The notes below the pieces were generated by a model. The model saw only the letters and a program-made list of their open reading frames with translations. It did not search any database and was not told the DNA's origin. A DNA stretch of 64,000 nt from Macquaria australasica (taxonomy: Eukaryota; Chordata; Actinopteri; Centrarchiformes; Percichthyidae). The stretch spans positions 1 through 64,000 of the forward strand of contig SEMN01000136.1 of NCBI GenBank assembly GCA_005408345.1. The letters run 5' to 3'. Positions 31,539 to 43,025 of this stretch are shown here, piece after piece; position 1 is the first letter of the stretch, and every line of letters begins with the position of its first letter. Made by a program: the position numbers and the translations under genes.

Positions 31539-32282
31539 ACACTGAGAGAGAGAGGTAGTGAGGAAGATGCATGTGCAGGATTGACTTGTCTGAGAGGTGC
31601 ACGTGTCACTGACATGTAGTCAGTACACAGAGACTTGTTCACCCCATCCAGATTCTTGTGTTGATATTAAAAGACTGAACATGTCTGTATTTGTCCACCA
31701 ATTAACATTGAACATTAAATTATAGTTGCATGTTAATAAAACAGCCGCACATTGCAAAATCTTAATTTTATGAAAGTTTGACTATAAATGCTGACAATAA
31801 AATATAGTTCCAAGTATATTTAAAGGGTCAGTTTACCCAAATTACAAAAAAAACTAACCATTTAAGTATCTGTCTCTAGGATTTCTGCCTCTACCTCAAT
31901 ACAGTGGAGGTGAATGGAATATAATTTGTGGTGCTCAAAGTAGCAGTGGGCAATATTTTATTTTATATTGTTATATTGATATATTTTATGAAAAAGTAAA
32001 ATATTTAGAAAATCAGTAGAGAGACAGTTTATATAACCAGACAGGAATGATGATGCTAAAGTCATATCAAAGTCCAATATTGCTGTAAAGCAATAGATTT
32101 TTTATTTATAACATTTCAGACAATTGCTGAATACATTCTGAGATATTAAAGATATATATATATACCTCTATATAAGCGGTATGGCAGTTCACTGAGGGTT
32201 GACGAATGTATGTTGTCTCATGGTATATATTGTCATATCATCCAACCTTAGCTCACAGCATTAAAAAATACATTTAATGGAA

Positions 32283-32420
32283 TACTTTGACGTTTTGGGA
32301 CATAAGCTTTCTTGCCAAGAGTTAGATGAGAAGATTGATACCACTGTCAAATATGAGATTGGTATCGATCTTCTCATCTAACTCTTGTCAAAGAAAGCAA
32401 ACGTGTATTTCCCAAAATAT
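32283..32420. repeat. Compact foldback remnant (family copy 1)
   Basis: The left arm (TTTGACGTTTTGGGA, GAGTTAGATGAGAAGATTGA) is followed after only about 10 bp by its inverted copy (ATCGATCTTCTCATCTAACT to CCCAAAATATCA). It is the palindromic end-to-end remnant of the family seen at about 34160-34440 and 55521-55962. Confidence 0.75.
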
Positions 32421-33221
32421 CATACTATTCCTCACAGTAGTAAAGTTAGTAAGTAAAGTTTATTTACATTGCATCTTTCTAGCTCAGACGTCACAAAGTG
32501 CTTCACAATAAAAGATAGAACCAAGACATTAAACAGAGACGCAATATAAAAGTAATCAATAAAAATAGAAATAAAAGTAAATAGAACTGCACAAAAGCAA
32601 GTCTCATCAGGTGGGTCTTGCTGCTAGCAACATGTCTTTCCCGAAACATTCCCCATTACATCTCCACAGACCTTGCTGTCAACAGTTTTCATAGTAGCAG
32701 TGTGAAAAGTCATGTTTGATTGCTATGAAATGAAATTGCATTCACCTCCATTGTGTCAGGGTGGTGACAGAAATATCCTGGACAAATAATATCAAATCTA
32801 TCTGCATGGCTGGACACCACTAGGGGTAAGTGGGGAAATATGTTTTTGTAACTTAGTTGAAGTGACTTTAAAAATGTCTGCATGTTGCAAAAAAACAACC
32901 TCAGGTTAAATATTTGCAATATTTCCAAAATATTTGCATGAGTCACGTTTGCGTTGTCTGATTGTGTGTGCAGTCGGGTGACTATTATGAAGAGTACGGT
33001 CTATTTGAAGAGTGCCCTGAGACAACTTCTGGCACTATATCAATAAAATTGAATTGAATTGTTGGTCCAGGAAACACCTGACAATGGGAGGCCACACAAA
33101 GCCGTCTCTCCCATTCCACTGGGTGAAGCATCAATTATTCAGCTCGCTCTAAATGTGGGACAAGAGGAGGTCAGGCGAGATTCTCCTCACATGCTGTGGA
33201 TGATGCTGACTTGCCAGAAGG

Positions 33222-33274
33222 CTGATGATGATGATGTTGATGATGATGTTGATGATGATGATGATGATGATGAT
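33222..33274. repeat. (GAT)n trinucleotide repeat
   Basis: Imperfect GAT/GTT array of about 17 units; it creates a spurious Asp-rich open frame. Confidence 0.95.
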
Positions 33275-33432
33275 CAGGCTGGTGAAAATGAGTTATTATC
33301 GCTGCAGACACGGATTCAACAATGACTCATGATTCACGCTCATACAGAGGAACACTTGTGCGTCTTGGCTGCATCGAATACCTCTGTGTTGTCTTGACTC
33401 AGATGTGAATTTCCCCACAGCTACAAAACAAA

Positions 33433-33436
<4 letters not shown>

Positions 33437-33488
<52 letters not shown>
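33437..33488. repeat. (CA)n microsatellite
   Basis: About 26 CA units. Confidence 0.95.
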
Positions 33489-33491
<3 letters not shown>

Positions 33492-33588
33492 GGCTATTGA
33501 AACATTTCAGCACGGATAAGCCTGGGTGATGACACAGACAGAGTGTGCTGATACAGTATAGATGAATCTGCTCAGCACAGTACCCTGT

Positions 33589-33602
33589 GTTGCCATGGCA
33601 AC
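33589..33602. promoter_or_regulatory. Perfect RFX X-box palindrome
   Basis: GTTGCCATGGCAAC is a perfect 14-bp palindrome matching the RFX-family X-box consensus (GTNRCC N0-3 RGYAAC). It lies 367 bp upstream of the plus-strand trypsin ATG. RFX proteins act in ciliogenesis and in pancreatic endocrine development, so a regulatory role is plausible but not shown. Confidence 0.5.
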
Positions 33603-33968
33603 AATGTAAGGCCTTTCGACAAGTCAGGAGGGTCAGGAGAAAGAGTTGTGATAGTGCTAGGATGGCAGGGGGGCGCTGGGCAGTTTTTGAAGGTGAACTT
33701 TGTTGCTCTCATTCCTCTCTTTCCTTTTCAATCAATGCTACAGTGTTGGACCCTGGTGCTGCATGTCATGGTGAAGGATGAAATTAAAAACGTTTTTTTC
33801 CAGAGGAAACTCGAGGATAAAGGTTGAAGTGACTGACTCCTACTGTTTCCAGAAAAGAGTGGATGCCGAGGCTGGGCCGGCAGACAGGAGCAGAGGACAC
33901 TGGTTGTCTGGCTGCAGTAGTTCAGCTGCTGGTATGGTGTAGGATAACGGCCTGAAACCTCCACAGCT

Positions 33969-36900
33969 ATGATGAGCCTGCTCATGTGCTTGTGTTGTGT
34001 GTTAATGGACCTCATGACAGTCCACAGTGAGTACATGTTTTTCAGTTTTGTGAACAAAATATGTGATAATTTCTTCAGTTGAATTCTGTTGCAGTTCAAC
34101 GGTGTCAGCTTTTTCAATAAATGTTAAAGAGGTGGCTAGTTTAAAAGTTTTTTTTTTTTTAAAGAATACTTTGACATTTTGGGGGATGTGCATATTCATT
34201 TTCTTCCTGAGAGTTAGATGAGAAGATCAATACCACTCTCATGTCTGTGCGGTAAATATGAAGCTAAAGCCAGCAGCTGATGAGCTTAGCTTAGCACAAA
34301 GACTAGAAACAGGGGGAAACAGCTAGCCTGGCTCTGCATTTCACAGAGGATTATTTACCAGACTTCTTGGCAGGGAGCAGTAACTTCCTGGAGTGTACAC
34401 AACTGATCTGTAACCCTCTGTAAAATGGTGAATTATTTCTTTAAATCGCTCCTCTACTTTACAGGGTCAGCAGTTTAGTTCCTCAACAGGTGTTCATCAA
34501 AAATTCAAATATTATATGTCCACCCACAGTTACAGTAAGGAATTGTAGATACTTCCAGGAAATAGTCTTTACTGTTCCCATCATGTCTGAGGCCAATGTA
34601 CAGTAGTTGAGAGCTGTTGCATAAGGCAGGCAGGGAGAGTCCCCACTCTAATGTTTCAGAGCCCAGAGTGAGGTGGTGACCCTAGAAGGTCAGGTTATAT
34701 TGGATTACTTTCATTAGGCAGTGGCCTCCCAGGTGACAGAAAACCACTAATTGTAAGGCTGGGTCAATTGGCTTGAAGGGGGGATTAGGAGGGCCTCACT
34801 CTTTATGTTTCTCTTTTGTTCACTGAAAGCTCTCCATGTTGTATGAGCGTGACTGAAATCCATACCTGGGAAGCTGTTTTTATTGTTTGTATTTAGCAGT
34901 TTAGATGAAAGCATGAAGGAACCATTTCAGTTTTTGATATGAACATGAACATGACATATCTTTTCTAGATATCCTATGTCCTGGATGACTGAGAATCTTT
35001 ACAGACACATTAAACAACTCTAAATCCACCTGCCACAGCTCCTTTTTATTCCTTATCCTGTACATGTTTTTGCTTCCTTACAGGCCATGTGCTCATGCAG
35101 GGCCGTATAGTAGGTGGTCACATTGCTGCACCAAACTCCATCAAATACATTGTGTCACTGCAGAGCACCAGGGGCCAGCACTTCTGCGGTGGATCACTGG
35201 TTCACAGGTACTGGGTGCTGACCGCAGCGCACTGTAACATTGGGTAAGAATGTTCAATAGTTGTCATCAATAAGCTGTTGATACTTTTTGCTGTTGTTGT
35301 TGGTTGAAATCTCACAAAACCATATTGTCATGATTTCCTCGTTGGGAAAGTAACAGGATTCTTTATGCTTAATTTAATGTTAAATCTTTAGCCATCGGTC
35401 GGTTGGTTGGTCACATGCCCAGATGTATCCTAATGACTTTGGTGTTGAACATTTCCTCTTACGCCACCATTATATTGATGCTTTTGGTTTTGAGTGAAAT
35501 ATCTCAAGGACTATTGGATAGATTGTCCCACCCCATTCATGTTCCCCAGATTTATCATCAGATAAAATATTTTATTTCTCCAATATTTGGTTTATGACCA
35601 AATACCTGCAAAACTAATGACATTCCCATCAGTGCTGATCAGCAAATGTTAGCATGCTGGAAAGTAACTAGTTCAAGACAAAAGTGTTTATAACTGTTCC
35701 GAACTGCCAAACTCGAAGGATGGATGAAAAGCCGTTTGTCATGGAGAACGGGTGAAGCCCCCCCCCCCACACATCCCCAATTCAACATTGGAAAGGTGTG
35801 TGGGGGCGGTTTCCTAAGCTGTTTGGCCATCCGACAAGCAGTTCTGATGAAGCATACTGGCATCTTAAGATGATTAACATGGTAAACATAATATCTGCTC
35901 GTGTTAGCATTATCATACTGATATTAGCATTTAGCTCAAGCTCCTAAAAACAGTCTTACAGAGCCGCTAGCATGGCTACAGACTCTTAGCTCTATTAACC
36001 CAAAACTAGTTGGTTAAAGGAAGGTTCATCAAGCAAGAATCAAGGCTGTTTTTCTGCCTCCTGAATAGATTATTTTTAAATACTACTTCCCTCATAAATC
36101 TAAAATGTCACCTGATAGTTGTGTTTGACCTTTGCTCAAGGTACAGATTTCTGAAACACTTGCGCAGGCAATGACATTCTTCTGGCATTCTTTCAGTGGA
36201 GTCTGTAGAAGTCACTGTGTAGAAGCTAACTTGGCATGATTTTACACTGTGAGCAGATGGTCCCAACAGATGCCTAAAGCATACATCCATTCTGCTACGG
36301 GTAGGTAACGTCAAAACGATGCCGCTTGATCATGATGCAGAGTAAACCTGTATACAGGCCACTGGGAAGTCAAACTGCACACAGATGCGGTTGAGTCAGC
36401 TGACCTTGGCACATCATCGGGGAGTGTGTGTGTGTGTGTGTGTGCGCGTGCATGTGAGTGAGTGAGTGAGTGAGTGAAGTGTGATCTTGTCTGGATCCAG
36501 GAGACTGGCCGTATTTCTGTCATACTGTCCCGGCCTTGCCTGCACACAGTAAGCCATTGTTCCCTGGCAGACAAACACTTCTGGCTTCATGGCGGCCCGT
36601 GTGCTCACTCTGCGCTGTGACTTTGAATTCTTGTCATGATTTGTCATGTATGTCATTTCACATCCCTCCCTCCCTTTCCTTGCCTAATGATATACTATTC
36701 AATTCAACTAAGATACTAAAAATATGTTCACAAATATAAAATGACAGGCTAATAAATCGTGATCACGATGGCTCCAATTTATGAAAATAGGCCTGTGCTG
36801 ATTTTACCTCCTCTTTCTCCCTTTAGAAGTGGTCAGTAATGATCAAGTCTCAAGGCCATGATCTATTCAGTGCTATATTTGTTGATAAATGTGATGTGAA

Positions 36901-39322
36901 ATGGAAATGCCCTGTCTTTTAGGGCAGAGCACATGATGATAGTGGCAGGCGACTACATTGTAAATACCTTTGAGGGCATTGAGCAGTACGCTAAACCCCA
37001 CAGGCTGGTCACCCATCCCCTCTACAACAGGAGCACCAACAATGCTGACATCATGCTCATTAAGGTACTGCAGACACAGTGCAGAGATTTAGTCATACAG
37101 CAATGGTTATCTAGAACATAACATTTAAAATGTATTGATTAATGTGTGTTGTTACATACATTTGGACATATTTTGGTATGTATTAAAATATGTGTTAAGT
37201 TTATTGTATGTTCTACAAAGAAATCTTTTGCAATCTTTGTTTTTCTAAATCAATGAAGGACTATATCTTGATTTCTTTTCAAATTTAAATCTGTATTATT
37301 ATTATTATTATTATTATTTATTTTATTTTTTTGGCCACTTGAGAGCAATGGAACAAACTATAAACACAACACTGACACATTATCTCCTGAAGTTGATATG
37401 GTGAACGTGTTTGCAGTCAGCTTTTTTTTTCTTCACACGCCCATTGTGAAACTCTCCTCTGATTTTCTGTCCAGTTGCGAGCCCCCATGGTGCTGAACAA
37501 GTATGTGTCACTGGCGCCTCTGCCCAGGCAGGGGACAGGGGTGGTCGAAGGCTTGGAGTGTCGGGTGTCTGGGTGGGGCTACAACAATCTGGGTGGAGGC
37601 CAGGCCGCCTTCACCCTAAGGACGGTCGCAGTGCCCATTGTTTCAACTTCAAGGTGTAACAGCAGCGAGTCCTTTAACGGAAACATCACAGCAAACATGA
37701 TCTGTGCTGGCTACAGGACTGGAGGAAAAGATGCATGCAAGGTACAGGGAACAAATGCTGTTATACCTTCTTTCACAAATGTCAAACAATTACTTTAAAC
37801 AGTTTCAGCTGTGAGGCGGGTGGGTGTTGCACATTAACGGCTGTCCAATTCGCCCCACTGTGGCAAACACAACCATTTGATCTTTGAAAAGCCATTAAAA
37901 CCATTTTGAAAAAATAAATTCTCCAAGGTACCAGCCTTGGTTCCCAGCGTATATCAAATAGCACAAGGTCATCCTCTTTTCATTAGCTCACATTAGAGCA
38001 AAACCATAACATGGTTTTGGGAAGCTCATCCCCCTGACAGTATGAAGATAGTGTTCATCATGTCACTACAAGCTTTTATTAAGCAGACGTGGCAGTCGAC
38101 CCTCAGGAATTGTATTAGTTATGATAGCTGCAGAAGAGATAGAAAAACCACCCTGAAATAGCATCAGGACTGAAAACCTTGCTGTAATTTTGAAGTACAG
38201 TCAGTGTAGCCAGAGACAACAGCATGCTCTGATTTGGTTATTTGTATCATGAAAGAATTTCTGCCCCAACCTTTGGTGGGAGAAGAAAATCATATGAAAT
38301 TCAGTGTGTGATTTACCAGTAGGCTTGATTTTGCCTTAGGTAAAGAGCTGAATGACTAATTAAAATGTGCTATAAATAACCCTGCAGTAGGCAACTTTGT
38401 GTGTTGGCATTTCCAAGTGGCAGCAAGAGATCATGATTTGGTGAATCCAACCAGAAGACAGTTTTGTTTCTCACGTCTCTGTTGGTCCTTTTTGTGTGTG
38501 TGTGTGTGTGTGTATTCTTTGTGACACATATGACTTTATCCCATTTCTATCAAATGTGGAACATCTTTCTCACGTGATAAACTCACATGCAGGCCCGTGT
38601 GATTTCCAGATATTTTACACGTGAAATGTAAGTCAAAAATGTGATAAATCCACATATAAGCCATTTTGGTTTATTACATGTAAAACAGCATTTCAAATGT
38701 TATAACATTTACATATACAGTATATGTTTATGTGATTTTTGGACATTTCACATGTGATAAAAATTCACATGATGAAGACACATGATATTTCATATGTGAA
38801 ATATACATTTTTTTTTTTACATTTTTAGTGTAAAATGCCTATTTTACAATGGAAAACATGAATTTCAGATGTTCTTTTTTTTGTGAGGAAGCATCTGATT
38901 TTACAGCGTCTGATTAGTGGAAATAGGATGTTCTTCTCTGTTACAGCCACATCTTGTGATTTAAGTTCAAATTGACCATGGTACATGGACATCTGAGACA
39001 CCGGAGTAGTAAATGCTTCTTGAAACTGTTGCCTCAATCAAGGACATTAAAACGACTTTATTGTAAACTATGAGAAACTCAGATCATTTGTTTCTTCATG
39101 AGGTACATTACGACATGATAACTGATGGAGAGTGCGGTCTTGTCCTTGCAGGGAGACTCTGGGGGGCCTCTGGTGTGTGGGGGGCGTGTCTATGGCGTGG
39201 TTTCCTGGGGCAATGGCTGCGGTGATGCTAAGTTTCCGGGAGTCTACACAGCTGTGTCCAAATTCCGCCGATGGATAGACCAAACCATCTACCGGTCATA
39301 CCTACGCTGTACCAAATACTGA
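33969..39322 (+). CDS. Trypsin-like serine protease (secreted zymogen), plus-strand copy
   Basis: Five coding exons: 33969-34026, 35084-35243, 36923-37064, 37475-37741, 39152-39322, joining to 265 residues. Residues 1-19 are a Cys/Leu-rich signal peptide. Predicted activation at R27|I28 (IVGG); the propeptide SHVLMQGR has no Asp tract. The triad is H69 (TAAHC), D115 (NADIM) and S212 (GDSGG). D206 at the base of the S1 pocket predicts Arg/Lys specificity. A basic/Tyr-rich tail (TIYRSYLRCTKY) extends beyond the usual end and carries an unpaired-looking Cys. Exon phases and the 142-nt third exon match the minus-strand trypsin, so the two are likely old duplicates in head-to-head order. A possible poly(A) signal is at 40402-40407. 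The ATG choice (two adjacent ATGs) rests on the first Met; upstream leader exons are not excluded. Confidence 0.87.
34160..34440. repeat. Truncated foldback-family element (copy 2), trypsin intron 1
   Basis: Shares TTTGACATTTTGGG, GAGTTAGATGAGAAGATC, CTCATGTCTGT and GAAACAGCTAGCCTGGCTCT with the copy at 55521-55962, but the matching right-hand inverted end is not evident. Confidence 0.65.
35490..35990. repeat. Dispersed teleost repeat with internal insertion, trypsin intron 2
   Basis: Contains GAAATATCTCAAGGACTATT, TTTATGACCAAATACCTGC, AGCAAATGTTAGCATGCTGG and, after an interruption, GCATTTAGCTCAAGC and CGCTAGCATGGCTACAGACT. From memory these words are contiguous in a common percomorph repeat. 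The interrupting part, about 35660-35870, includes a short imperfect inverted repeat around the C-run at 35758-35768 (CCCCACACA / TGTGTGGGGG). Confidence 0.5.
36423..36476. repeat. (TG)n and (GAGT)n microsatellites
   Basis: A TG run at 36423-36444, then a GTGA/GAGT tetranucleotide run to about 36476, in trypsin intron 2. Confidence 0.9.
37294..37319. repeat. (ATT)n microsatellite
   Basis: About 8 ATT units in trypsin intron 3. Confidence 0.9.
38490..38880. repeat. TG run and degenerate CACATGTGA-type palindromic repeat
   Basis: After a TG microsatellite (38493-38512) the intron holds many copies of short palindromic words such as TCACATGTGATAAA, CATATGTGAAAT and CACGTGAAATG on both strands up to about 38830, with a poly-T run at 38810-38818. 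It resembles a decayed palindromic MITE. No coding content. Confidence 0.55.
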
Positions 39323-42041
39323 TGAAGATAATGATAAAACTAAGATAATGAAAGTAGCCATTTATGCCTATAAGGGGTTATTCCCCTGAAAATGTTTGTG
39401 CTGGCATGGACCAAAGGCGCTTCTGTGGAAAATATACAGAGCTTCCTTTGAACCACTGTTCTGATTATTCTGATAATGTTTTCAGCACCAATATAATGGA
39501 GATGCATCTCATATTATCTAGGCGTGAACATTGGTTTCTGCCAGCAGCAGTAATTATGGGATCCACTTCAGTGGGCCCTTTATAAGCCTTCTGTATGTAA
39601 TTCCAGTGATGTGAAGTTCACTTGTAAAAAATACCCTTTTATGGCAATACATATTAAAAATAATAATATTATTATAAATATATTATTAATAATAATAATA
39701 ATACAATAATTTTGGTTCTGAGTGTGACTTTTGAACACATAAGCTAAACAATTCAGAGTAATTATGTTTTGTGAATTTGAGCATCTGTGCACCTTAAAGG
39801 CCCCAAAAACCTATTTTTTCACTCAGCTTCATACTTTGAGCAGTGAGATCATACGTGAACACAAAATATTCTGCACAACAATTTTGGTTATTTCACACAC
39901 GAGAGATTTTTCTAGCCCATTTGTGTTTTTGTCTGTGCTCTTCTCACTGGTTAGAAAAAGCTGGAAAACGTGAGTTTTTGAGTGTTATGCTCTTATTAAA
40001 TTCATAAAATATTAAATTTGATTTCTCACTTAGTCATGAATGTTTCAAGTTATAAAGAAATACCAAGTTTTCAGGCGCTTTAAACCAGCCATATCATGAA
40101 GTGAGGCGCACCCATTATCAAGTAATACAGAAGGTAATTTAAGTGAGCCTATGTAACTATCGCTTCTCATTTTCTATCTCTCACCTCCTTTTTCTCTTTC
40201 TTCTTTCCTATATAATTCTTGAAGGTTCACGATTATTATTTGGTATGAGACCATTTTTGTGTTTAAACTGTTTTTTCCCCCACTCATCTCTTTATGAAGC
40301 TCTGCAGCCAAATGTTTTGTTAAAATATGGATAAAAAGTTTGCATGTCTGATGTTCAATATGAGCAAGTTTGTTAAGGTTCACAAATTAATTAAAGGAAT
40401 CAATAAAGAAACCTATCCTGATTACAATATGTGAAACAATATTTGTGAAGCTGAAAGAGTTGTTATTGATATGTTTTGATATGAAAGGTGTGCCTCTGAT
40501 AAAATCATGGCTTCTCCACGGGGAGTAGGTGTGTCATGACTGCACCTCCTCTATGAATAGTTGGCGGTATTTTCAAGTTCTGCTGCAGGCTCGGGTATCA
40601 CCTTTCATTTCATTGTCTGTGTAATGATATTTGGTTCCTCTGAGAAAGGATAGTCTATGTCAAGATTTAATACCTGTCCATTGCTCCACGTCCTCTACCT
40701 GTTTTGTGAGATCCCTTTGTGCTTCTGTCAGGACAGATTTGTGTAAACAGCACAGAAAGCAATGGGTGGTAAACCCAATGAGAATTTGTCTCAACCACCC
40801 TCTGATCTCATAGCTTTACATGCAGTGTGATAACAAAACACCCAAATCTTCTCAAACTGGATCCTATTAGATTTGAGGACATTGTCAACATGTCTATCAT
40901 CATCTTATCAATGAAAATGTAGTTTGAGGTCAGTTTTGGAGTTTATATCATCTGTGTCCTATTTGTTTTGGGAGGACAACTAAAGATCTCAACATGATGT
41001 GTTATTTAGAAGAAGTTATCTTGATAACTAATCAAGTGAAACCTGGAACATCATCAAATCTGGAACCAGGATTGTTGTCGTCATTTTAAAAAACTGTTCC
41101 ATGTTTTACTCAGAAAATATCCAGATAATTCAATAAATCTCCTTCCTGGAGCTGATCCCTGATCCCCCAGGTGTGACATCTTCAACCCCCATCCAACTCC
41201 TCCACGTTTACGTTATATGTGTCTAGAAATTGTGGTAAAAACAGCGCAGGGCCTTGGTATTGAACTGGAAGTGCGCCATGGGGCCAAAAGTCACATCTCC
41301 CAGCCTATGAAAACACTGCCATCCTCTGGTGAGGTCTCACTCGGTGGACACTCAGAAGTCTCCAAACCCCACGACCAAATAAATCGCCTAATTTGTAATA
41401 TTGTAAAACAGGTTGGATATTTTGACATATCTGACTCGTGGAGTGGTGGCGCGTAAACGACGTTTTCCATAGATCTGTATTTGGTTTATGTGCCATCTTT
41501 GAATATAAAATCGCCATTTGTCTGATTGCATCTACATCCCGGAGAGTGGAGCATTGGCACACCACGACTCCAACTGAAAGCTTCTCTGGGCTGCACCAGA
41601 AAAAAAAACCGTACAGCTCCCTCGCCAGGTCTCCCCGGGATCCGTGTTTTGCATCGCTCCTCAATTTGCATTTCTTCCTCAGATTTTCCGTGCGACGGGT
41701 TCAGCCGCTCGAAGCCAGCGGGCGCTCCACGGCTCTATTGTACGTGCGCCTCCATTTCCAAAGCAATACGCACGGAGAAGAAACCTCTGGACATTTTGAA
41801 TAATGTTGCCGAAGCTCCACGAGCGGGGAAATTGAGGACATTTTTGATTTACTGTTATTTCTGTTGCGCACCTTCGGAGACAGACACGTGTCTTTGGGGT
41901 AAACAGAAAGGTCTAGATCGTGTCAGCAGATAGCATTGTTTCTCCCCCTCTCTTTTGTTTGTTATAGACGGCTGAGTTCAAGCTTGGCGACGAGCTATAC
42001 ATTTCAGTTTGTGCGCCTTGGTGATAAAGACGCATTTGGAG
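39323..42041. other. Trypsin 3' region and camk2n1 upstream region
   Basis: The first part may be 3' UTR of the plus-strand trypsin (AATAAA at 40402-40407). An AT-rich ATT/AATAAT run lies at 39655-39705. From about 41450 to 42041 the sequence is richer in CG dinucleotides and probably contains the camk2n1 promoter and 5' UTR; no TATA box is obvious. Overlapping open frames at 41438-41933 look like by-products of this composition. No other gene was recognised. Confidence 0.45.
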
Positions 42042-43025
42042 ATGTCGGAAGTGCTACCTTTCAACGAAGAAAAAATGAGTCATTATGGAAATGAGGGCGA
42101 CGAGGGACACCTTTCCTTCACCTGTCGTCTTCAAGACACCAACAACTTCTTCAATGGCTCACAGAATAAACGTCCGCCGAAACTCGGACAAATAGGCAGG
42201 AGCAAACGGGGTAATTATATAATTAAGGCGTTTTCGTTTGCATGGTGATGTGTTGAATGCGCACATAGGTTACTAGTGGACCACAATTAAGGATGTCTGT
42301 GTGTAGCCAGATAGGCAACACCTTTGCCTTGACTTCAGTAGAGTGTAAGATCAGAGACATGTTTTATTGTTTGCATGCATGTGGGATGTATGGGTTTTTA
42401 AATATTCTGTTCGCATTGCAACACAAGTTGGATGCGCAGTGCTGTTAAATGCCTCCTGAATGCTGCTCAACAGAGTTGTGCTGAATGTCCCCTCCCAATG
42501 AATGATTGAGATGTATTTACTGTGTGATTAGGGTTTTGTTTGTGTTTTGGCTTTTGCGTTCCTGATGAAACCCATGAGATGGTCCTTGCGGTGGCACATA
42601 CATGCACAGACAGTTGCAGGTACAGTAGTGCACAGGAACAACATGGACAAACATGGCAAACAGGCAGACGTGTAAGAATTGCATCTGTAGGTGCACAGCA
42701 AGAAGACACGCAGACAATTCAGATGTACCCCACACACACAGACATACAGACACACACTATCACTCTCATGGTTATCTTTCTCTTTTTGCATACTCTTACA
42801 CTCTCATGCATGCACACACCACTTCTGCTCATACAGCGCAGTGCTAATGGTTCTGGGCTTCAATGCCCTCCTGTCAGTCGGTGGTGAATTTTCAAGACGC
42901 CACACCGAGATGAGCCCCTCTTATTAACTCTCTCTCCCCTGTCATCCACAGTTGTGATTGAGGATGAGAATGGCGACAACGAAGCACTGAAAAATGGAAC
43001 AGAGAAGACCCCGGCAGAGGCTTAG
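42042..43025 (+). CDS. camk2n1: Calcium/calmodulin-dependent protein kinase II inhibitor 1
   Basis: Two coding exons, 42042-42210 and 42952-43025, give an 80-residue protein (human CAMK2N1 has 78). It starts MSEVLPFNEEK and contains the near-invariant block CRLQDTNNFF and the kinase-inhibitory segment NKRPPKLGQIGRSKR|VVIEDE (about residues 42-62), which binds active CaMKII at its substrate site. The single intron splits the Val codon just after SKR, inside the inhibitory segment. The start is the Met opening the family's N-terminus; an in-frame upstream Met at 42009 would add eleven unconserved residues. The last part (GDNEALKNGTEKTPAEA) is more variable. CAMK2N1 and CAMK2N2 are close paralogues; the start and length favour N1, but N2 is not fully excluded. 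The protein acts in the cytosol and at synapses. Confidence 0.92.

Larger units (their letters stand above)
30716..33588. other. Intergenic region between the head-to-head trypsin genes
   Basis: No coding exon was recognised. It contains a TG microsatellite (31510-31538), a dispersed repeat segment at about 31823-31942 (starting GGGTCAGTTTACCCAAATT), a compact foldback copy at 32283-32420, another dispersed-looking segment at about 32448-32640 (with AAAGTGCTTCACAATAAAAG), a repeat tail ending CAATAAAATTGAATTGAATT near 33040-33059, a GAT trinucleotide array (33222-33274) and a CA microsatellite (33437-33488). Repeat names were not assigned. Confidence 0.5.

Noticed and set aside
33059..33325. 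Asp-rich 88-codon open frame
   Set aside because: The acidic run is simply the (GAT)n repeat.
41438..41933. Overlapping open frames of 121 and 135 codons upstream of camk2n1
   Set aside because: They overlap in different frames in GC-richer probable 5' UTR/promoter DNA and resemble no family.
42540..42887. 115-codon open frame in the camk2n1 intron
   Set aside because: His/Thr-rich translation from CA-rich sequence, with overlapping frames on both strands.
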